A program made the translations under genes and the position numbers. From positions 1 through 64,000 of the forward strand of contig NZ_JANRHG010000007.1 in NCBI RefSeq assembly GCF_024733845.1: 64,000 nucleotides of DNA, written 5' to 3'. The stretch is from Neomoorella sulfitireducens (GTDB taxonomy: Bacteria > Bacillota > DSM-521 > Neomoorellales > Neomoorellaceae). Each line of letters opens with the position of its first letter. Positions within the stretch are counted from its first letter, which is position 1. Positions 1 through 8,092 of this stretch are shown in pieces. The notes under the pieces are model-generated. The model searched no databases and was not told the DNA's origin. It saw nothing but the letters and a program-made list of their open reading frames with translations.

Positions 1-175
1 TATCGCCGGTTGTGACCGACCTAGCGGTACCCTTCCGGCCAGGGGTGATAATCGATACCATACCCCAAAAAACCGGTTCCTTGTACGAAGTATATGGTGA
101 AAAAAGGGTGGGAGCATTCCCGGCGGTGCATCGCTCCGCCCATATCCCTTAACCTATAACGGAGGTGCCTGTTTA

Positions 176-1129
176 ATGAACAAATTTAAACGGTTGCTGG
201 TGTTCTTTGTTGGCGTGTTACTTGTATTTACTTTTATTGTGCCCGCCTGGGCGCAACCGGCAGGCAAGAAGCCCCTTGGCAAAGTGGGCGGTGTGGAGCT
301 GGAAGCGGATGTCGAGGGTGATGCAGAAATCCCCGACGGCGACCAGGAGCGGAAACGGGAGAGAGAACGGGGGTGGGAACGGTTAAACTTACACCAGGGG
401 GCCAGCGTGACGGAGCATGTCTACCGTGGTGTGGCCAATGCCCTGCTGCACGTGAAAAACCCGGTTGCGCGGGCTGCCCTGACGGCAATCCTGGAAGGGG
501 AAAGTGTCGCGGAGGCAGTTTATAAGGCCAAAGATGCGCTGACCTCCTGGAAGAATGCCGATGAGATTGCCGTTGTTGCCGAACAGCTGGAAAACGCCGT
601 GACAGCCGATACCACCCTGGACGCGGCAACCCGCCTGCAGCTTAGAAAACATTTGAGTAAGATGTACTACCATGCCGGCCGGTTCAAAAATGCGCGGGAA
701 TTGTTGGAGGCCATCCTGGCGCAGGAACCGGGTGACGAAGAAGCTTACCGGGAACTGGACGAAACCCTTGCTGCTGCCGGGGATTTACAGGTCAAGGTCT
801 ATGTCAAAGGACGGAGCCTGGGCTTTGATGTCGCGCCGCGGGTGGAAAACGGCCGTGTCCTGCTGCCCGTACGGGCCCTGGCCGAAGCCCTGGGGGCGGA
901 GGTAAAATATGAGAACGGCCGGGTAACCATTCAAAACGGTGGCAGCACCATTCGCCTGGTAATCGGGAGTAACCAAGCTGTGGTTGACGGTGTCACGGTT
1001 TACCTGGATGTCCCGGCGCGGGTGGAAGGCAATCGTACCCTGATCCCCCTTCGCTTTGTCAGCGAGAAATTCAAGGCTAAAGTTGATTATTACACAAAGA
1101 GTCGGATGGTAGCCGTCCAGGAAATATAA
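176..1129 (+). CDS. Secreted stalk-domain (copper amine oxidase N-terminal-like) protein with TPR-like helices
   Basis: A 317-residue exported protein. Residues 1-26 form a signal peptide (hydrophobic core, then PAWAQPA). A charged linker follows, then a helical region around 130-200 with a TPR-like pattern (MYYHAGRFKNARELLEAIL). The C-terminal ~110 residues carry two beta repeats of the copper-amine-oxidase N-terminal 'stalk' type (VLLPVRALAEALGAEVKY and TLIPLRFVSEKFKAKVDYY). This domain is common on surface proteins of Moorella-type clostridia and does not itself bind copper. ATG has a strong GGAGGTG upstream. A terminator follows at 1198, so it looks monocistronic. Role: probably cell-surface or wall-associated; no enzymatic domain is visible. 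Confidence 0.85.
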   Translation: MNKFKRLLVFFVGVLLVFTFIVPAWAQPAGKKPLGKVGGVELEADVEGDAEIPDGDQERKRERERGWERLNLHQGASVTEHVYRGVANALLHVKNPVARAALTAILEGESVAEAVYKAKDALTSWKNADEIAVVAEQLENAVTADTTLDAATRLQLRKHLSKMYYHAGRFKNARELLEAILAQEPGDEEAYRELDETLAAAGDLQVKVYVKGRSLGFDVAPRVENGRVLLPVRALAEALGAEVKYENGRVTIQNGGSTIRLVIGSNQAVVDGVTVYLDVPARVEGNRTLIPLRFVSEKFKAKVDYYTKSRMVAVQEI

Positions 1130-1197
1130 ATATTATCCCGGGGAAAAGGCAGGTGCAGCCGTGGCATAGCTTGTTAGGCCCGCGGCGTTCAGAACCG

Positions 1198-1220
1198 GCC
1201 CCGCCACAGGCGGGGCTTTT
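1198..1220 (+). terminator. Rho-independent terminator
   Basis: GCCCCGCC (1198-1205), a three-base loop, GGCGGGGC (1209-1216), then TTTT. It ends the stalk-protein transcript ahead of the TPP-controlled unit. Confidence 0.8.
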
Positions 1221-1275
1221 GGTATATAGGCTGAAAATGCCATTGTTAAAAGGTATGTACCGGACTAGCATTTCG

Positions 1276-1284
1276 TGCTATAAT
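1276..1284 (+). promoter_or_regulatory. Extended -10 promoter for the TPP-riboswitch transcript
   Basis: TATAAT at 1279-1284 is preceded by TG one base upstream (TGCTATAAT), an extended -10. No good -35 is visible 16-18 bases upstream. The position fits a start near 1291, just ahead of the riboswitch. The 337-base gap between the stalk gene and 1467 is filled by the terminator, this promoter, the aptamer and its terminator. Confidence 0.5.
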
Positions 1285-1312
1285 TAAATTCGTAACAATA
1301 GAAAATTGAGTC

Positions 1313-1397
1313 CGGGGAGCCCGGGGCAGGGCTGAGAAAGGACCGGTGCGGGTCCTGACCCGTTGAACCTGATCAGGGTAATGCCTGCGCAGGGAGA
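1313..1397 (+). promoter_or_regulatory. TPP (THI-box) riboswitch
   Basis: The aptamer shows the hallmark THI elements in order: GGGGAGCCCGGGGCAGGGCTGAGA-like 5' arm (CTGAGA at 1332-1337), a variable GC hairpin, then ACCCGTTGAACCTGATCAGG and TAATGCCTGCGCAGGGA. These are the conserved pyrimidine- and pyrophosphate-binding segments of the thiamine pyrophosphate riboswitch. A terminator follows at 1414, so TPP binding should end transcription before the gene at 1467. The aptamer fixes the regulon of the downstream gene as thiamine metabolism or transport. Confidence 0.93.
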
Positions 1398-1413
1398 AAG
1401 TTTGGATCATTGT

Positions 1414-1446
1414 AACCACTCCTACGCGGGAGTGGTTTATTTTTAT
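1414..1446 (+). terminator. Riboswitch expression-platform terminator
   Basis: AACCACTCC, a short loop, GGGAGTGGTT (1414-1434), then a T-rich tract (TTTATTTTTA). It lies between the TPP aptamer and the SD of the next gene, the usual off-switch arrangement. Confidence 0.8.
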
Positions 1447-1466
1447 CCAGGAGGTATAATAAAATT

Positions 1467-3044
1467 ATGATCGGCAAAGTTAACGATGATTTTTTCCGCA
1501 GGGCCATTCTTCCCCATACGGGCGCGGCAGCGCCGCAGCTGGTAGTAGGGCCGCAGATGGGGGTGGACGCCGCCGTCTTGAAGATTGGCGAAGAATACCT
1601 GGTCGTCGCCGAAGACCCTATATTCCCGGGGCCAACCATGTCCCCCGATGATTTCGGCTGGATCACCGTCCACATCGGCGCCAGTGATGTGGCGGTAATG
1701 GGTGTCAGGCCCCGGTTCATGACCTACTCCCTCCTTTTGCCCCCCGATACGCCGGAAAGCTACATAGCCGAGCTGGTAAAAAGCATTAGCCTTTATGCCG
1801 CGGAACTGGGGATTACCATTGCCGGCGGCCATACAGGATTTTACGGGGCCGTCAACGTGCCGACCATAGGCGGCATAACCGTCTGGGGCCTGGGGCGGGA
1901 GTTTGTGACCCCGGCCGGGGCCCGCGTTGGCGACGATGTGATTATAACCAAGGGTGCTGCCATTGAAGGGGCGGCTTTGCTGGCCTGCGAGCTGGAGGAG
2001 AAATTATTGGCGGCAGGAATAGAACCGGGACTGGTGGAACGCGCCAAAAAGCGCCTGCGGGAAATGTCGGTAGTGGCCGAAGCCGGGATTGCCATGGAAA
2101 CCGGCGGGGTTCACGCCATGCACGACGCCACCGAAGGCGGCCTGGCCCGGGGGCTGTGGGAAGTGGCCGAAGCATCGGGTGTAGGCCTGAAGATTGAACG
2201 TTCCCGGGTACCGGTTCCTGAAGACGTCAGGGCCGTGTGTGCCCACTTCGACCTGAACCCCTATGAAATTATCAGTGAGGGCACCCTGGTGCTGGCATGT
2301 GCCCCGGAAAAAACTGGCGCCCTGCTGGCCGCCCTGCAGGAGGCGGGCCTGGAAGGGGCCGTCATCGGGAGGGTGATACCCGGAACTGAAGGGCGCTTCT
2401 GGGTAGAAGACGACGGCCAGCAGGTGGAGCTTGTGCCGCCGCCGGCGGACCGTTTTTGGGATGTATTCTTTAATGCCCTGGCCTTAAAGAACGATAACCG
2501 CACGGCGGCCGAACTGGCCCTGTGCCGGGAACTGGGCGAGGCCGTCAGGGAACTCCAGGCGGCCGACATAATAGCCGCCTTAATCCCGGAAATTGGCGCC
2601 AACCTGGCTTACTGCCTGCCGGAAGCCAGGGATTTGAAGGACGTAGCGGCCATACCCGGCCGCCTGCTCCGCTTTAAAGGGCAGGTGGCCGCCCTGGGCG
2701 AGCCGGAAATGGGCTGCTCCAAACACATGGGCGGTACTATCCTGGTGGTACGCGAGTTTTTCCCTGCTGCTCGCTGTGTAATCAATCTTCGCTATAGCCC
2801 GCGCATCCATCAGGCCTGTGCCGGCCTGGGGCTAAAGGTGGCCAGCATGCCCGTACCGGCCGGTTACCGCCAGGAAGATGCCGAATTTTACCGCGACCTG
2901 CGCCAGACCCTGGCCGGGTGCCGGGAACTGCCCGATGTCATTGAAATCCCGGATCGCCTTAATCTAGAGCGTCTGATCCTGGTCCTGGGGAAGAACCCGG
3001 CGGAAATCGTGGCTAAAGTAAAAGCCCTGGCGGCGAGAATGTAA
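1467..3044 (+). CDS. AIR synthase-like (PurM/ThiL/HypE superfamily) protein fused to a C-terminal ThiN domain
   Basis: 525 residues. Residues ~1-335 have the PurM-type two-domain fold: an N-terminal ATP-binding half (ASDVAVMGVRPRF, GGHTGFYG) and an AIRS-C half (MHDATEGGLARGLWEVAEASG). Residues ~350-525 match ThiN, the thiamine-phosphate synthase domain usually fused to ThiD or to regulators in archaea: PGRLLRFKGQVAALGEP, CSKHMGG, CVINLRYS, LGLKVAS. The His of KHMG and the Arg of NLRYS are candidate active-site residues. ATG is preceded by AGGAGG. Being the sole gene behind a TPP riboswitch, it most likely makes or processes thiamine monophosphate. A regulator role for ThiN is a weaker alternative. 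The domain pairing is seen; the reaction is inferred. Confidence 0.85.
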   Translation: MIGKVNDDFFRRAILPHTGAAAPQLVVGPQMGVDAAVLKIGEEYLVVAEDPIFPGPTMSPDDFGWITVHIGASDVAVMGVRPRFMTYSLLLPPDTPESYIAELVKSISLYAAELGITIAGGHTGFYGAVNVPTIGGITVWGLGREFVTPAGARVGDDVIITKGAAIEGAALLACELEEKLLAAGIEPGLVERAKKRLREMSVVAEAGIAMETGGVHAMHDATEGGLARGLWEVAEASGVGLKIERSRVPVPEDVRAVCAHFDLNPYEIISEGTLVLACAPEKTGALLAALQEAGLEGAVIGRVIPGTEGRFWVEDDGQQVELVPPPADRFWDVFFNALALKNDNRTAAELALCRELGEAVRELQAADIIAALIPEIGANLAYCLPEARDLKDVAAIPGRLLRFKGQVAALGEPEMGCSKHMGGTILVVREFFPAARCVINLRYSPRIHQACAGLGLKVASMPVPAGYRQEDAEFYRDLRQTLAGCRELPDVIEIPDRLNLERLILVLGKNPAEIVAKVKALAARM

Positions 3045-3060
3045 GAAGCAGGCTAAGAGG

Positions 3061-3093
3061 AAACCCGTGGCAGCCATCGCGGGCCACGGGTTT
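3061..3093 (+). other. Perfect 10-bp hairpin in the mtnA leader
   Basis: AAACCCGTGG (3061-3070) pairs fully with CCACGGGTTT (3084-3093) across a 13-base loop. No U tract follows, so this is not a canonical terminator. It may be an mRNA-stabilising or attenuating stem between the two genes. Confidence 0.5.
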
Positions 3094-3121
3094 AACCTGT
3101 ACCCGCCCGGAGGTGTTTTTA

Positions 3122-4180
3122 TTGCATTACGAACCTGTTACGCCTATCCGCTGGCATAACGGCCAGGTGGAAATCATTGACCAGACGCGCCTGCCCGGGG
3201 AGCTGGCCTTTATCCGCCCGCAGACGGTGGAGGAAATGTGGGACGCCATTAAACAGCTAAAGGTCCGGGGGGCACCGGCCATCGGCATAGCTGCCGCCCT
3301 GGGCCTGTACCTGGCCGTCAAGGATAGCCGGGCCGGGAACAGAGCCGAATTTGAGAACGAGTTAAAGAAGGCTGCCGCTTACCTGGCCACATCCCGGCCG
3401 ACGGCGGTCAACCTTTTCTGGGCCCTGCAGCGGGTTGAGGCAGCCATAGCCGCCGCCACCACCGATGACATTGCGGCCTTAAAGGAACTGGTGTTAAGGG
3501 AAGCCCTGGCCATCCGCGACGAGGATGAAGCCACGTGCAGGGCCATAGGCCGGAACGGCGCCCCCCTCCTCCGGGATTTGGAAGCCGTCCTCACCCACTG
3601 CAATGCCGGTACCCTGGCTACCGCCCGCTACGGCACCGCGCTGGCGCCCGTTTATTACCTGGCTTCCTGCGGCAAGGTCCTTAAAGTGTTTGCCGACGAA
3701 ACGCGGCCCCTGCTCCAGGGAGCGAGGCTTACGGCCTGGGAACTGCACCGGGCCGGCATTCCCGTTACCCTCATTACCGATAATATGGCCGCCGCCGTCA
3801 TGGCCCGGGGACTGGTGCAGGCGGTCGTCGTCGGCGCCGACCGTATTGCCGCCAACGGCGATGTGGCCAACAAAATCGGCACCTACGGGCTGGCCATACT
3901 GGCAAAGGACCACGGCCTCCCCTTTTATGTGGCGGCGCCGGCTTCTACTTTTGATTTAAGCCTGAAAAGCGGTGAAGAGATTCCCATTGAAGAAAGGGAC
4001 CCGGCGGAGGTAACCCATTTCGGCCTGCGGCCGACGGCGCCCGAAGGTATAGACGTTTTTAACCCGGCCTTTGACGTGACGCCCAACCGTTACGTTACGG
4101 CAATTATTACCGAAAAAGGGATTATCAGACCACCCTACCAGGAAAATATCCTGCAGGTGCTGGACGTTGGCAGGGCTTAA
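3122..4180 (+). CDS. mtnA: S-methyl-5-thioribose-1-phosphate isomerase
   Basis: Converts 5-methylthioribose-1-phosphate to 5-methylthioribulose-1-phosphate in methionine salvage. About 352 residues, normal for MtnA/eIF2B-like isomerases. Family motifs: RGAPAIGIAAALGLYLA, SRPTAVNLFWAL, the catalytic-cysteine loop THCNAGTLATARYGTAL, and VVVGADRIAANGDVANKIGTYG with the catalytic Asp. Start: a GTG at 3113 overlaps the SD GGAGG (3109-3113). The TTG at 3122, eight bases past the SD, is therefore the more likely initiator. mtnP lies two genes downstream, so together they supply the first two salvage steps. Confidence 0.93.
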   Translation: MHYEPVTPIRWHNGQVEIIDQTRLPGELAFIRPQTVEEMWDAIKQLKVRGAPAIGIAAALGLYLAVKDSRAGNRAEFENELKKAAAYLATSRPTAVNLFWALQRVEAAIAAATTDDIAALKELVLREALAIRDEDEATCRAIGRNGAPLLRDLEAVLTHCNAGTLATARYGTALAPVYYLASCGKVLKVFADETRPLLQGARLTAWELHRAGIPVTLITDNMAAAVMARGLVQAVVVGADRIAANGDVANKIGTYGLAILAKDHGLPFYVAAPASTFDLSLKSGEEIPIEERDPAEVTHFGLRPTAPEGIDVFNPAFDVTPNRYVTAIITEKGIIRPPYQENILQVLDVGRA

Positions 4181-4228
4181 CGGCGCATAATAATAAAAAA
4201 CTACCTGCAAAGGAGGCCGGGCTGTTAA

Positions 4229-4406
4229 GTGGATAAAGAAAGAAGAATTGACGAGGAACGGCGGCTGGCAGAAGCCCTGGCTGAGGAAGAAGAGCAAAAA
4301 AAGGGAGCAGTTCGTCCGCAGTATCCTGCGGGAAAGGGAGGGCATAGCCGCCGAAAGGGAGAAATTCCTCCACGATTTAAAAACCGGGTCCATCAAGAAA
4401 TTATAG
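4229..4406 (+). CDS. Small charged coiled-coil-like protein, apparently frameshifted
   Basis: GTG start at 4229 with AGGAGG upstream begins MDKERRIDEERRLAEALAEE. The zero frame continues to 4474 but turns uncharacteristic (Pro, Gly, Cys, Trp) right after an A7 run at 4296-4302. With one A fewer, the frame stays charged and helical: KREQFVRSILREREGIAAER, ending KTGSIKKL at a TAG at 4404. That reading gives about 58 residues of continuous amphipathic helix. I cannot tell a real mutation, a sequence error or translational slippage apart. Function unknown; it sits between mtnA and mtnP. Confidence 0.45.
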
Positions 4407-4526
4407 CGAAGAAGGGGCTATTTGCCTTGTATCCGTGCGGCAGGTGGCCCCTTATATTATTTATACATCTATGATAAAATTGTTAAATAATGGACCAATA
4501 CCGGAAAGGAAGGAGCTGTTGCCCGG

Positions 4527-5309
4527 GTGCGAATAGCTATTATCGGCGGTTCCGGGGTTTACGATCCGGGGATTTTAAGGGCCATCAGGGAGGAAAAGGT
4601 TGAAACGCCCTACGGCCCGGCTGTGCTAAAGGTCGGTACTTACCAGGGCGAGGAAATAGGTTTCATGCCCCGCCATGGCGAGAAGCATACCGTGCCTCCC
4701 CACCGGGTGAATTACCGGGCCAACATCTGGGCTTTAAAGATGCTGGGAATAGAACGCGTTCTGGCCACGGCCGCCGTCGGTTCTACGAACCCCGCATACA
4801 GGCCGGGGGATTTTGTCATTGTCAATGATTTCCTGGACTTTACCAAGACGCGCTCTTATACCTTTTTTGAAGGCGGCGAGATGGGGGTGGTGCATACTGA
4901 TTTTACCACTCCTTACTGCCCCGAGCTGCGGCGGCTCTTTGTTGAGACGGCCGCCGGGCTGGGGATTAAAGCCCACGACGGCGGGGTTTATGCCTGTACC
5001 GAAGGGCCCCGTTTTGAAACCCCGGCCGAGATCCGCATGATCCGGCAGCTTGGTGGGGATCTGGTGGGCATGACCAACGTCCCGGAAGTAATCCTGGCCC
5101 ATGAGGTGGGCCTCTGCTACGGCCTCATTGCTATGGTAACCAATATGGCGGCGGGGATTTCCACTACACCCTTAAGCCATGCCGAGGTACTGGAAATCAT
5201 GGACCAGAACGGCAAGAACCTGCGGGAACTCATCATGCAGACCATCCCCAGGATACCCCGGGAAAGGAATTGCCGCTGCGGCCTGACGGGGGAAAAAATT
5301 GAAGTTTAA
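4527..5309 (+). CDS. mtnP: S-methyl-5'-thioadenosine phosphorylase (MTAP family)
   Basis: Phosphorolytic cleavage of 5'-methylthioadenosine to adenine and 5-methylthioribose-1-phosphate, the substrate of MtnA. 260 residues, typical length. Motifs: IIGGSGVYDPG at the N-terminus, MPRHGEKHTVPPHRVNYRAN (phosphate/ribose site), TEGPRFETPAEIRM and GMTNVPEVILAHE (purine site and C-terminal family signature). GTG start with AAGGAAGGAG upstream. Some members of this family act as inosine/guanosine phosphorylases; the neighbouring mtnA favours MTA. Confidence 0.92.
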   Translation: MRIAIIGGSGVYDPGILRAIREEKVETPYGPAVLKVGTYQGEEIGFMPRHGEKHTVPPHRVNYRANIWALKMLGIERVLATAAVGSTNPAYRPGDFVIVNDFLDFTKTRSYTFFEGGEMGVVHTDFTTPYCPELRRLFVETAAGLGIKAHDGGVYACTEGPRFETPAEIRMIRQLGGDLVGMTNVPEVILAHEVGLCYGLIAMVTNMAAGISTTPLSHAEVLEIMDQNGKNLRELIMQTIPRIPRERNCRCGLTGEKIEV

Positions 5310-5312
5310 GGT

Positions 5313-6272
5313 TTAAGGCGGCGTTACTGCCGCCTCCAGGTAGGTCAATGTACATGCCGCCGCATCCAGGCAGGCGCGGATACCCAGGGGCAGGGTGGCC
5401 TGGGTGGCCAGGTGGCCGGCAGGCAGGCCGTAGAAACAGGGGATACCCAGGGGCGCAATGAGGCTGGCTATGACTTCCAGGAGGCCGGGTTGATGGGTGG
5501 AATCCCCGCAGCCGGTACAGAAACCAAAAACGATACCGGCTGCCGCCTCCAGCTTGCCTGCCAGCTTGAGCTGGGTAAGCATGCGGTCGATGCGGTAAGG
5601 AGCCTCATCCACTTCTTCGAGGAAGAGAATTTTCCCCCGGGTATCAATTTCAAAGGGTGTACCCAGGCTGGCCGCTACCAGGGACAGGTTACCGCCCGCA
5701 ACTATTCCCTCCGCCCGCCCGGGTGTAATGGTCACGGGCGGGGGTAATCCCGGTGCCGGTGGAATGCTGCCCGGGGGTGCCGCAACCGTCAGGGCGCGGC
5801 AGAGGCATTCCCTGGTATAGGATGACAGGTCTTCGTTGCCCAGTTCGGGATAAAGCATGGGGCCGTGGAAGGTTACCAGGCCGGTTAATTTGTTGAAGGC
5901 CAGGTGCAGGGCGGTAATATCGCTGTAACCGACAAAAATTTTGGGGTGGGAGCGGATGAGGTTCAGGTCAAGGCCCGCCAGGAGGCGCAGGGTGCCGTAA
6001 CCGCCCCGCAGGCAGAAAATCGCCTTTACCTCCGGATCTAGGAACATTTCGTGTAAATCAGCCAGGCGCCGGCTGTCGCTGCCGGCCAGGTAACCGGTAG
6101 CCTTGCCGATATGGGTGCCGGTACGGACCTTGTAGCCCTGGTTGAGCAAGAAACCGACCCCCCTGGTCAGGTACGCTTGATCCAGGAGGGGGCTGGCCGG
6201 GGCTATAATGCCTATCATGTCGCCTTTTTGCAGGGCCTGTGGTTTATTAATAGGAAGAATTGTTGCGAACAT
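5313..6272 (-). CDS. LD-carboxypeptidase (peptidase family S66, LdcA/MccF-like)
   Basis: Cytoplasmic serine peptidase that trims the D-Ala from L,D-linked muropeptide tetrapeptides during wall recycling. MccF relatives cleave acylated nucleotide antibiotics. 319 residues, full length. Motifs: GDMIGIIAPASP near the N-terminus, FCLRGGYGTLRLLAGLD, and the nucleophile Ser117 in FVGYSDITALH. KILFLEEVDEAPYRIDRML contains the catalytic Glu, and LPAGHLATQATLPLG the His. It is convergent with mtnP (four bases apart) and no obvious terminator fits between them. Substrate within the family cannot be settled from sequence. Confidence 0.9.
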   Translation of the reverse strand: MFATILPINKPQALQKGDMIGIIAPASPLLDQAYLTRGVGFLLNQGYKVRTGTHIGKATGYLAGSDSRRLADLHEMFLDPEVKAIFCLRGGYGTLRLLAGLDLNLIRSHPKIFVGYSDITALHLAFNKLTGLVTFHGPMLYPELGNEDLSSYTRECLCRALTVAAPPGSIPPAPGLPPPVTITPGRAEGIVAGGNLSLVAASLGTPFEIDTRGKILFLEEVDEAPYRIDRMLTQLKLAGKLEAAAGIVFGFCTGCGDSTHQPGLLEVIASLIAPLGIPCFYGLPAGHLATQATLPLGIRACLDAAACTLTYLEAAVTPP

Positions 6273-6393
6273 GGATGCCTCCCGCGGATTGGCTTCCTTC
6301 GCCTGTGGCGGCTTTTATCAATAATATATATGCCCTGGATAAAATAAAAACGGCAGGTTATACCTGCCGTATGCCTTTAATTTTTCCGGGCTG

Positions 6394-6636
6394 CTATTTG
6401 CGGGTGATGCCGTCGGCGCTCTTTTCAGCAGACCCCCTGGCAACGAAAGTCTTGCAACAGGTCTCTGCCGAAGACTTAACAGGGGTAGCTGAAATACTAC
6501 CGGCCATCGGGGCATCAACATTCTGGGGTTGAGAATTGCTTGTAGCATCGGAAGTTACCAGAATCTGAGAAGCGTCACATACGTTACCGCTGGACCAGTA
6601 ATGACAGTTGTTAACACTGCAGGTGATGCGCGGCAT
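6394..6636 (-). CDS. DUF1540 domain-containing small Cys-rich protein
   Basis: About 80 residues. The N-terminus carries the DUF1540 pattern ITCSVNNCHYWSSGNVCDASQILV, and a second Cys pair (ETCCKTF) lies later. The cysteine spacing suggests a small metal-binding module; the domain's function is not known. Start chosen at the ATG at 6636, since GGAGGTG sits seven bases upstream. A longer reading from 6672 would run through that ribosome site. A second DUF1540 gene lies at 31108-31269. Confidence 0.85.
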   Translation of the reverse strand: MPRITCSVNNCHYWSSGNVCDASQILVTSDATSNSQPQNVDAPMAGSISATPVKSSAETCCKTFVARGSAEKSADGITRK

Positions 6637-6763
6637 GAAGGCCACCTCCAAAGAATTTATTTTAATATACAATTTCCTTGAGGTGACCTTTTTATGCTAG
6701 TTATTATTGATATAAATTACAGCTCACCGGTATATACTATTTTTGAAGTTTTAGTGAAGTTCC

Positions 6764-6792
6764 TTGACAAAGATGAAACCAGTAAATAAGAT
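6764..6792 (+). promoter_or_regulatory. Sigma-A-type promoter for the SHOCT/htpX/psp unit
   Basis: TTGACA (6764-6769), 17-base spacer, TAAGAT (6787-6792). Perfect -35 and near-consensus -10, about 75 bases upstream of the SHOCT gene start. Confidence 0.65.
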
Positions 6793-6866
6793 GGACTTAA
6801 ACTACAGGCAGGGGGTATGTCAAACCAACCCTGACTTGCTAAAAATAGTTATGGAGGTTATGATAT

Positions 6867-7103
6867 ATGATGTGGGGATATTATGGCAACTGGGGGATAG
6901 GCCTCTGGATGCTGGTCTGGTGGGTATTAGTAATCGGCATCCTGGTCCTGGCGGTCTATGGCCTGGTAAGCCTGTTTAACCGCCGCACCGGCCAGCAGCC
7001 CGCACTGCGTCCCGACCCCCAGGCGATATTGAAGGAACGCTATGCAAGGGGTGAAATTACCACCGAGGAATACCACCGTATGCGCGAGGAACTCAGGGAG
7101 TGA
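6867..7103 (+). CDS. Small membrane protein with C-terminal SHOCT domain
   Basis: 78 residues. A hydrophobic Trp-rich transmembrane helix (about residues 10-38) is followed by a short cytoplasmic tail ending in a SHOCT motif (DPQAILKERYARGEITTEEY). SHOCT is a short C-terminal oligomerisation-type domain found on many membrane and stress proteins. SD GGAGG lies upstream; the adjacent ATG at 6870 is equally possible. It precedes htpX by about 90 bases and probably shares its transcript and an envelope-stress role. Specific function unknown. Confidence 0.8.
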   Translation: MMWGYYGNWGIGLWMLVWWVLVIGILVLAVYGLVSLFNRRTGQQPALRPDPQAILKERYARGEITTEEYHRMREELRE

Positions 7104-7195
7104 TATATCCAATTCCATGCTCTGGGGGAACTCTTCAAGGCGGTCATCAACCGTCCCCGCAGATTGCAACTTTCTATTTCGGGGGAGGGTCGCAA

Positions 7196-8092
7196 ATGCG
7201 ACGACAACTTGGTAGTGACGCCGGATTAACGGCGCGGATGTTTTTAACCATGTTTTTACTCGCTGCTGTATACCTCTTTTTCCTGGCCGTCCTGTGGCAG
7301 GCCGGGGTTAGTTATACGGGTATCATTCTTTTTGTCGGGATCATGCTAGCCGTACAGTATTACTTTTCCGACCGTATGGTTCTCTGGTCCATGGGTGCCC
7401 GGGAGGTATCGCCCGCGGAAGCGCCGGAACTCCATGCCCTGGTGGAGCGGCTGGCGGCCCTGGCCGATTTACCCAAACCACGGGTGGCTATTGTGCCTAC
7501 ATCCATGCCCAATGCCTTTGCCACCGGCCGTAGCCCGAAACATGCCGTAGTGGCGGTGACAACAGGCATCATGCAGCGTCTTACTACGGCGGAACTGGAA
7601 GCCGTGCTGGGCCATGAGCTGAGCCACATCAAAAACCGGGATATGACGGTACTCACCCTGGCCAGCTTTTTTGCCACCGTCGCTTCGTTTATTATGCAAC
7701 ACTTTTTTTACTGGGGCGGTGCCTTTGGCGGCCGGGACCGGGAGGGGCGCAATAACGCCATGGTTGTCTACCTTGCTTCCCTGGTCGTGTGGGTTATCAG
7801 CTTCTTTCTTATCCGGGCCCTGTCCCGTTACCGGGAATTTGCCGCCGACCGGGGGGCGGCCATCCTGACGGGGTCGCCGGGACAGCTGGCCTCCGCCCTG
7901 GTGAAGATCAGCGGTAGCATGGCCCGTATACCCGACCGGGACCTGCGCCAGGCCGAAGCCTTTAACGCCTTTTTCATTATCCCGGCTCTGAGCGGTAACA
8001 GCCTGATGGAGTTACTTTCCACCCATCCCTCCCTGGAACGCCGCCTGGCCTACCTGCGTAAACTGGAACGGGAAATGGAGGATTGGCGGTGA
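7196..8092 (+). CDS. htpX: HtpX-type membrane zinc metalloprotease (M48B)
   Basis: Membrane protease that degrades damaged or misassembled inner-membrane proteins. About 298 residues. Two N-terminal transmembrane helices, then LPKPRVAIVPTSMPNAFATG and the zinc motif in LGHELSHIKNRDM (HExxH). Two further hydrophobic segments follow, then REFAADRGAAILTG with the third-ligand Glu. Start at ATG 7196, supported by GGGGGAGGG just upstream; the in-frame GTG at 7100 has no ribosome site. Its stop overlaps the start of pspAB, so the two are translationally coupled in a membrane-stress operon. Confidence 0.93.
   Translation: MRRQLGSDAGLTARMFLTMFLLAAVYLFFLAVLWQAGVSYTGIILFVGIMLAVQYYFSDRMVLWSMGAREVSPAEAPELHALVERLAALADLPKPRVAIVPTSMPNAFATGRSPKHAVVAVTTGIMQRLTTAELEAVLGHELSHIKNRDMTVLTLASFFATVASFIMQHFFYWGGAFGGRDREGRNNAMVVYLASLVVWVISFFLIRALSRYREFAADRGAAILTGSPGQLASALVKISGSMARIPDRDLRQAEAFNAFFIIPALSGNSLMELLSTHPSLERRLAYLRKLEREMEDWR

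Noticed and set aside
2-109. Open frame entering the window from the left edge
   Set aside because: About 35 codons without family features or codon bias before a TGA. It cannot be shown to be the end of a real gene; the rest of 1-175 shows only a weak GGGTGGGAGC-type hairpin.
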